From CAYXVU01 sp964468725 (GTDB lineage: Bacteria > Acidobacteriota > Blastocatellia > UBA7656): 8,834 bases of DNA. This document shows positions 5,217 through 8,834 of the stretch, piece by piece; position 1 is the stretch's first letter; every line of letters starts with the position of its first letter. Made by a program: the position numbers and the translations under genes. Under the pieces are notes generated by a model. The model did not search any database and was not told the origin of the DNA. It saw nothing but the letters and a program-made list of their open reading frames with translations. The stretch spans positions 1-8,834 of the forward strand of contig CAYXVU010000249.1 of the NCBI GenBank assembly GCA_964468725.1, read 5' to 3'.

Positions 5217-6688
5217 CTATGGGCGCGATTTGTACTTCTCATAAAGCTCGGTGTGCCGACTCGTCAGCGGCACTTGCCGACCTTTAATGAACAGGTGTTT
5301 TACCTGCGTGCGGACTTCCAAGGGGTCGCCATCGGTGACAANNNNNNNNNNNNNNNNNNNNNNNNNNNNNNNNNNNNNNNNNNNNNNNNNNNNNNNNNNN
5401 NNNNNNNNNNNNNNNNNNNNNNNNNNNNNNNNNNNNNNNNNATGAACAGGTGTTTTACCTGCGTGCGGACTTCCAAGGGGTCGCCATCGGTGACAATCAG
5501 GTTGGCTAATTTACCGACTTCGATAGACCCGATCTGATCGGCAACGCCGAAAATCTCCGCAGCATTGATGGTCACAGCCTTCAAGGCTTCTTCTTTCGAT
5601 AGCCCGAAGGCGGCAGCCATCCCTGCGTTATAGGGCAGATCGCGCGAGTGCGCCGAGTCGCCGGTTTGAAAGGCGATCTTGACACCAGCTTTGGCAAGCA
5701 GTCCGGCGTTGGTGAAGGCGGCATCATAGGGATCATCTTCGTTCACCGGCATACGCAGCACCTCGCCGACGATGACCGGTATGTTCTTCGCCTTCAATTG
5801 ATCGGCCACTTGATGCGCTTCGACGCCGCCAGCGATGATGACTTTGACCTTCATCTCATCGGCAAAAGCGATGATGGCGCGAATGTCGCGCGCCAATTGA
5901 GCATTAACCACCAAAGGCATCTGGCCGCGCACGACCGGAATGAGACCTTCTTTTCGGAGATCCGTCTTCTGCTTTGGCAAGCTACTGTCTTTAGCTTGTG
6001 CATCCTTGGCATCGGCATAGGCTCTGGCTTCGCGGAACGTCTTTTTCAATTCTTCGATGCGCCGCTCCTGTTCGCGCCGCGCGTCCGCAACCGAGCGTTG
6101 CTGACCGAAGCCGCCGAAGCCGCCGCCACCACCGGCTCCCGGCCAGTTGAGTTGCATACAAGCTTGCGCCTTTAAGACCATCTCTTGCGGCGTCCAACCA
6201 TCTAGATTGATTAAAGCGCCTTGTCCGGCAATCGTTCCGCCGCGCGGTAAAGTGAGAACCGTGGTGATGCCATTGACGCGGGTCACCGCGTAATGCGTGC
6301 TCTCGACATTGAGCGCGATTTCGGCACGGATGTTGGCGTTGTTATCGCCAATCTCCGAGGTGTCTACCGTACCCGGCGCGCCCTGTCCGATTTCGGAAAG
6401 CCCCATGACGGTTCCCGAATCAATCATCCCCGGATAGACCGACAGACCGCGCGCATCAATGACTTTTGCACCCGCAGGCGCAGAGACATTCGCGCCCACT
6501 GCTGTAATCTTTCCGTTGGCAATGGCAATGCTGCCGTTTTCAATCACGCCTTTGGTCACGGTGACGATACGCGCATTGCGAATCACATAACTCTCTCCGC
6601 GATTCTGCGCCCCAACCTGCACAGTCACCAGAACAAACCAGCAACTCAGTATCAAAGCAATAGCGAATGAAAATGTTTTTTTGATCAT
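5217..6688 (-). CDS. Exported amidohydrolase-fold protein lacking metal ligands (spans assembly gap)
   Basis: An amidohydrolase-superfamily protein of the imidazolonepropionase-like group, 438 residues once the false gap is closed. Residues 1-27 are a signal peptide (likely cut at VGA before QN). The N-terminal beta sandwich (IRNARIVTVTKGVI) and the closing NAAEIFGVADQIGSIEVGKL (375-394) are typical. The metal-binding positions are not: against the paralogue at 6853-8295, HxH becomes G92-x-V94 in PGMIDSGTVM, the HSH site becomes N262-A-Q264, and the third His becomes Gly287. Asp344 (TGDS) is kept. A Gly-rich insert (184-194) and a charged helix (200-245) fill the middle. It is probably inactive as a metallohydrolase, or active in another way, perhaps as a partner of its neighbour. 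The ATG is preceded by GAGGA 7 nt upstream. The natural end, YEKYKSRP then TAG at 5217-5219, lies left of the gap. Confidence 0.85.
5287..5341. repeat. Left copy of the 55-bp duplication flanking the gap
   Basis: These 55 bases are identical to 5442-5496 on the far side of the N run. They encode the same part of the amidohydrolase C terminus. This is an unmerged contig-end overlap and not a biological repeat. Confidence 0.93.
5342..5441. other. 100-N scaffold gap (probably spurious)
   Basis: Exactly 100 unknown bases, the conventional size for a gap of unknown length. The flanking 55-bp identity shows the contigs overlap. Dropping one copy and the Ns (155 bp) restores an in-frame 438-codon gene, so no sequence is likely to be missing. 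Confidence 0.95.
5442..5496. repeat. Right copy of the 55-bp duplication flanking the gap
   Basis: Identical base for base to 5287-5341. A length of 55 is a common assembly k-mer, which fits a graph break at a shared k-mer. Joining 5286 directly to 5442 gives the continuous coding frame. Confidence 0.93.
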
Positions 6689-6801
6689 TTCGATTTCCTC
6701 ATCAGGTCAGAAGACAAGAGACCGAAGTCAGCATTCGGAATGAAGAGGCTGCGGAAGCGTTCGCTGCGTTGAATGACTAGAAGAAGCGAGCTTCTCATCA
6801 T
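6685..6801 (-). CDS. Possible 38-residue ORF coupled to the amidohydrolase start
   Basis: Within the 164-bp gap between the two complete amidohydrolase genes, ATGATG (from 6801) follows AGGAAAGG and opens a 38-codon frame beginning MMRSSLLLVIQRSERFRS. Its TGA overlaps the amidohydrolase ATG as ATGA (6685-6688), a classic coupling overlap. The peptide has a short hydrophobic start and a basic end (LMRKSK) and matches nothing I know. The DNA includes a TCTTGTCTTCTGACC-like stretch of the kind seen in non-coding spacers, so it may be chance. The downstream gene also has its own ribosome site. Confidence 0.35.
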   Translation of the reverse strand: MMRSSLLLVIQRSERFRSLFIPNADFGLLSSDLMRKSK

Positions 6802-6852
6802 CCTTTCCTGAATTCCTTCCGCCAAACCTTCCTCGGCCTCCACCGGCCTCAA

Positions 6853-8295
6853 TCAATACTGATTTGCCGTCTCGCGCGGGCGGGGTTCCGGCTCCGGTCG
6901 CTTTTCATCGCGTCGTGCCGGGTCGCCGGTTGCGCCTTTCTCGCGCTTTTTAAGCTCCTCTTTTTCGCGTTTGATTTCGTCGCGCATCTTCAAATCGGCT
7001 TTGCGGTCGAAATAGATTTCGCCTTCGATGATGGTTGTCTCGGGCACGGTGTAGACGGAAAACGGGTGGTCGCTGAAGATCACCAAATCGGCATCCTTGC
7101 CGACATCAATCGAACCCGTGCGCTTGTCAATGCCAAGCTGCTTGGCGGCATTGAGGGTAACCATTCGCAAGGCTTCTTCTTCGCCAACACCGCCATACTT
7201 GACCGCTTTCGCAGCTTCCAGATACAACCGGCGGGCGCGTTCATCGGAATCGGAGTTGACCGTAACCGTCACGCCGCGCGAGTTCATCACCGCCATGTTG
7301 TAGGGAATCGCGTCATAAGCTTCCATCTTGTATGACCAAAAGTCCGCGAAAGTCGAAGCGCCCGCTTTGTGCTCGGCAATCTCTTTCGCCACTTTGAAGC
7401 CTTCCAGCACGTGTTGCAAGGTGGCGATCTTGAATCCCAGTTCATCGCCGAGGTTGAGAATCATCAGGATTTCATCGGCGCGGTAGCAGTGCGAATGAAT
7501 CAACCGTTTGCCCTGCAAAATCTCGACCAACGCATCCAACGCCAAATCCCGGCGCGGCGCGATGGCATTCGGGTCTTTGCCCTTCTTGGTTTCATACTCC
7601 TGCCACTCGGCCATGTACTCTTTGGCACGCACGAACGCATCGCGGATCGTCTCTTCTACGCCCATGCGAGTCGCCGGATAACGCGGCTGCGAGGTGTCGC
7701 CGGGGAAGCGATTCGAACGTTTCGGATTCTCGCCGAGCGCGAATTTAATGCCCGGCGGCGCGTCCTGCACGAACCACTCATCAATGGACTTCCCTTTCTT
7801 CAGCTTTAACACGGCATTCTGACCGCCGATGGAATTGGCCGAACCGTGCAATACGTTGACCGTCGTCAACCCGCCTGCCAATTGGCGATAGACATTCGGG
7901 TGATAGGGATTGACCACATCTTGAATGCGAACCATCGCGGTAACCGAATACGAACCTTCGTTGATATTGCCTTCGGCAGCCGTGTGCGAGTGCGCGTCAA
8001 TGATGCCGGGCGTCACATATTTGCCCGTCGCGTCAATCACTAACGCATTGGCATCGCGCGCTGTGACGTTGGTTCCGACCTCAGCAATCTTTCCATTGCG
8101 AATCAGAATCGAACCGTTCTTAATCACACCGTGCGAGGCGGTCATAATCGTAGCGTTTTTGATGAGCATCTCACTCGGCGCAGCTTGCGGCACAGCCGGT
8201 ACAAGGCTCGCTGTGGTTGCCGTATTTTGCGCCAACGCCGTGACGGATAATCCGAAACTTAGGATCAGTGCAATGATTGCTTTGGCTTTCTTCAT
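6853..8295 (-). CDS. Exported metal-dependent amidohydrolase (imidazolonepropionase-like)
   Basis: A 480-residue amidohydrolase-superfamily enzyme. Residues 1-22 are a signal peptide (cut after ALA, before Q). The metal and catalytic positions are all present: H102-x-H104 in PGIIDAHSHT, His267/His269 in IHSHCYRADE, His295 in LQHVLEG and Asp349 in NSDSD. KFALGENPKR (184-193) is a conserved-looking motif of this subgroup. It should hydrolyse a cyclic amide, dipeptide or related C-N bond in the periplasm or outside; the substrate is unknown. The C terminus (435-480) is a highly charged Lys/Glu/Arg/Pro tail after the fold, possibly an anchor or linker. GGGGGA lies 4 nt before the ATG. It follows the third amidohydrolase gene by 78 bp and precedes its metal-less paralogue by 164 bp, so all three are probably one transcription unit. 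Confidence 0.92.
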   Translation of the reverse strand: MKKAKAIIALILSFGLSVTALAQNTATTASLVPAVPQAAPSEMLIKNATIMTASHGVIKNGSILIRNGKIAEVGTNVTARDANALVIDATGKYVTPGIIDAHSHTAAEGNINEGSYSVTAMVRIQDVVNPYHPNVYRQLAGGLTTVNVLHGSANSIGGQNAVLKLKKGKSIDEWFVQDAPPGIKFALGENPKRSNRFPGDTSQPRYPATRMGVEETIRDAFVRAKEYMAEWQEYETKKGKDPNAIAPRRDLALDALVEILQGKRLIHSHCYRADEILMILNLGDELGFKIATLQHVLEGFKVAKEIAEHKAGASTFADFWSYKMEAYDAIPYNMAVMNSRGVTVTVNSDSDERARRLYLEAAKAVKYGGVGEEEALRMVTLNAAKQLGIDKRTGSIDVGKDADLVIFSDHPFSVYTVPETTIIEGEIYFDRKADLKMRDEIKREKEELKKREKGATGDPARRDEKRPEPEPRPRETANQY

Positions 8296-8332
8296 AATTC
8301 CCCCGTTGAGTTGCAGACTCGCGCTGGTGAAG

Positions 8333-8352
8333 GCAGAACCAACCGGCTCTGC
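8333..8352 (-). other. Intercistronic hairpin between amidohydrolase genes
   Basis: On the minus strand GCAGAGCC pairs with GGTTCTGC around the tetraloop GGTT, giving 8 bp including one G-U. On the plus strand that pair would be an A/C mismatch, so the fold favours the minus-strand RNA. No T-run follows. It may adjust mRNA stability between the two genes. Confidence 0.35.
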
Positions 8353-8373
8353 TAGCGAAAATCGCAGGTCATC

Positions 8374-8834
8374 TTATTTCGGCCTCGTGCCAGTGAAATC
8401 AACCGAACCGAGCGGACCGAGACTCATCGCGCCGCGAATGGAATCGCCTTCAATTGTGCCGCTGCCAGTAGCTTCAATGGCTTGTCCGCCAATGGGCAGA
8501 CTGACAGAGAACATCAGTCGGCTGCCTTCAAGTTTCGCCTCTTTCAGTTGCACGGTGCCAAGCGGCGAGGCGAGCGAGCCGGAGAGTTGATCGCCATCCC
8601 GACGAATCGTGAGTTTGGCGTTGACCTCCCCCTGCGGCGATTGAATCGTCAAATCCCAATCGCCAACCGGATTGATGACCGCTGCGGCGGCATCGGGTCT
8701 GCCGCCTGGTCTGCCGCCGCCGGTTCGCCCGGCAGGCGGGTCGGCGCGTCGCATCTCAAACTGTTGCCCGTCAACAAAGACATAGCGCACGCGGCTATCT
8801 TTGCCGAACAGGTCGCCGTTGGTGATGACCAGAT
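8374..8834 (-). CDS. Amidohydrolase C-terminal end with fused beta-rich domain (partial)
   Basis: The gene enters from the right edge and 152 residues are visible. The first 29 (LVITNGDLFGKDSRVRYVFV onward) are the last strands of an amidohydrolase beta sandwich, matching the DADLVIFSDHPF and ANLIVTDGDPLE segments of the two neighbours. A Gly/Arg/Pro linker (33-46) leads to a roughly 95-residue beta-rich domain from GDWDLTIQSPQGEV to VDFTGTRPK. Its repeated turn motifs (DGDQLSGSL, EGDSIRGAM) suggest a small barrel or sandwich. This domain recurs, from memory, at the end of amidohydrolases in Acidobacteriota, and may bind substrate or the cell surface. A GTG at 8788-8790 is an internal codon, not the start. 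It is first in the presumed three-gene amidohydrolase unit. Confidence 0.85.
   Translation of the reverse strand, partial: LVITNGDLFGKDSRVRYVFVDGQQFEMRRADPPAGRTGGGRPGGRPDAAAAVINPVGDWDLTIQSPQGEVNAKLTIRRDGDQLSGSLASPLGTVQLKEAKLEGSRLMFSVSLPIGGQAIEATGSGTIEGDSIRGAMSLGPLGSVDFTGTRPK

Noticed and set aside
5287..5496. The 55-bp direct repeat as an attachment site, transposon target duplication or tandem repeat
   Set aside because: The only thing between the copies is 100 Ns, both copies encode the same protein segment, and collapsing them restores the gene. An assembly artefact explains everything.
5251..5537. Plus-strand frames crossing the N gap
   Set aside because: They are antisense to the amidohydrolase gene and exist only because the Ns and the duplicated 55 bp keep the frame open.
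6687..6852. Intergenic TCTTGTCTTCTGACC-like stretch as a tandem repeat array
   Set aside because: Only one or two degenerate units are visible, too few to call an array.
5648..8590. Long plus-strand frames opposite the amidohydrolase genes
   Set aside because: They are antisense shadows of conserved coding sequence. The minus-strand frames carry signal peptides, motifs and ribosome sites.
8374..8790. A separate small protein starting at the GTG at 8790
   Set aside because: The frame stays open to the window edge and the upstream residues match the end of an amidohydrolase, so this codon is an internal Val.

Overview
The window is a draft-assembly piece of a Gram-negative, free-living bacterium. 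It contains one 100-N scaffold gap. The gene set resembles soil or hot-spring Acidobacteriota of the Blastocatellia type: an ECF sigma factor, a zinc-finger anti-sigma and a DUF4097-type secreted protein in a row, plus a run of exported imidazolonepropionase-like amidohydrolases, one with an extra C-terminal beta-rich domain. That placement is inferred from protein style and was not tested. I see no mobile element, CRISPR array, tRNA or rRNA.

Layout. (1) Positions 1-325 hold only a weak orphan frame and a small hairpin. (2) An exported alpha/beta-hydrolase (esterase-like) lies on the minus strand at 326-1174. (3) A 425-bp divergent intergenic region (1175-1599) holds palindromic sites, a good extended -10 promoter, an ECF-like -35 candidate and a possible 10-codon leader. 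(4) A plus-strand cluster follows: ECF sigma factor (1600-2220), membrane-spanning zinc-finger anti-sigma overlapping it by 11 bp (2210-2902) and a secreted DUF4097-like protein (2945-3682). After a hairpin and a second promoter candidate come an RsbW-like GHKL ATPase (3892-4488) and a small exported protein of unknown function starting at TTG (4544-5044). (5) A strong bidirectional terminator (5043-5074) separates this cluster from (6) a minus-strand run of three amidohydrolases read right to left. These are the C-terminal end of one with a fused beta-rich domain (8374-8834, cut by the window edge), a complete enzyme with its metal ligands intact (6853-8295), and a paralogue that has lost all the recognisable histidine metal ligands (5217-6688, interrupted by the N gap).

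How the genes may work together. The plus-strand cluster looks like an envelope-signalling unit. The anti-sigma carries a cytoplasmic zinc motif, one membrane span and a periplasmic coiled coil that could sense the envelope, and it would hold the ECF sigma factor until a signal arrives. The DUF4097 protein and the GHKL kinase are candidate outputs or second regulators. The amidohydrolases all carry export signals where their N termini are visible, and probably act on cyclic amides or peptides outside the cytoplasm. Their substrates cannot be read from sequence.

Assembly note. The 55 bases on each side of the N gap are identical. Removing one copy plus the Ns (155 bp) gives an uninterrupted 438-codon gene with a natural C terminus, so the gap is almost certainly an unmerged contig overlap, not missing DNA.
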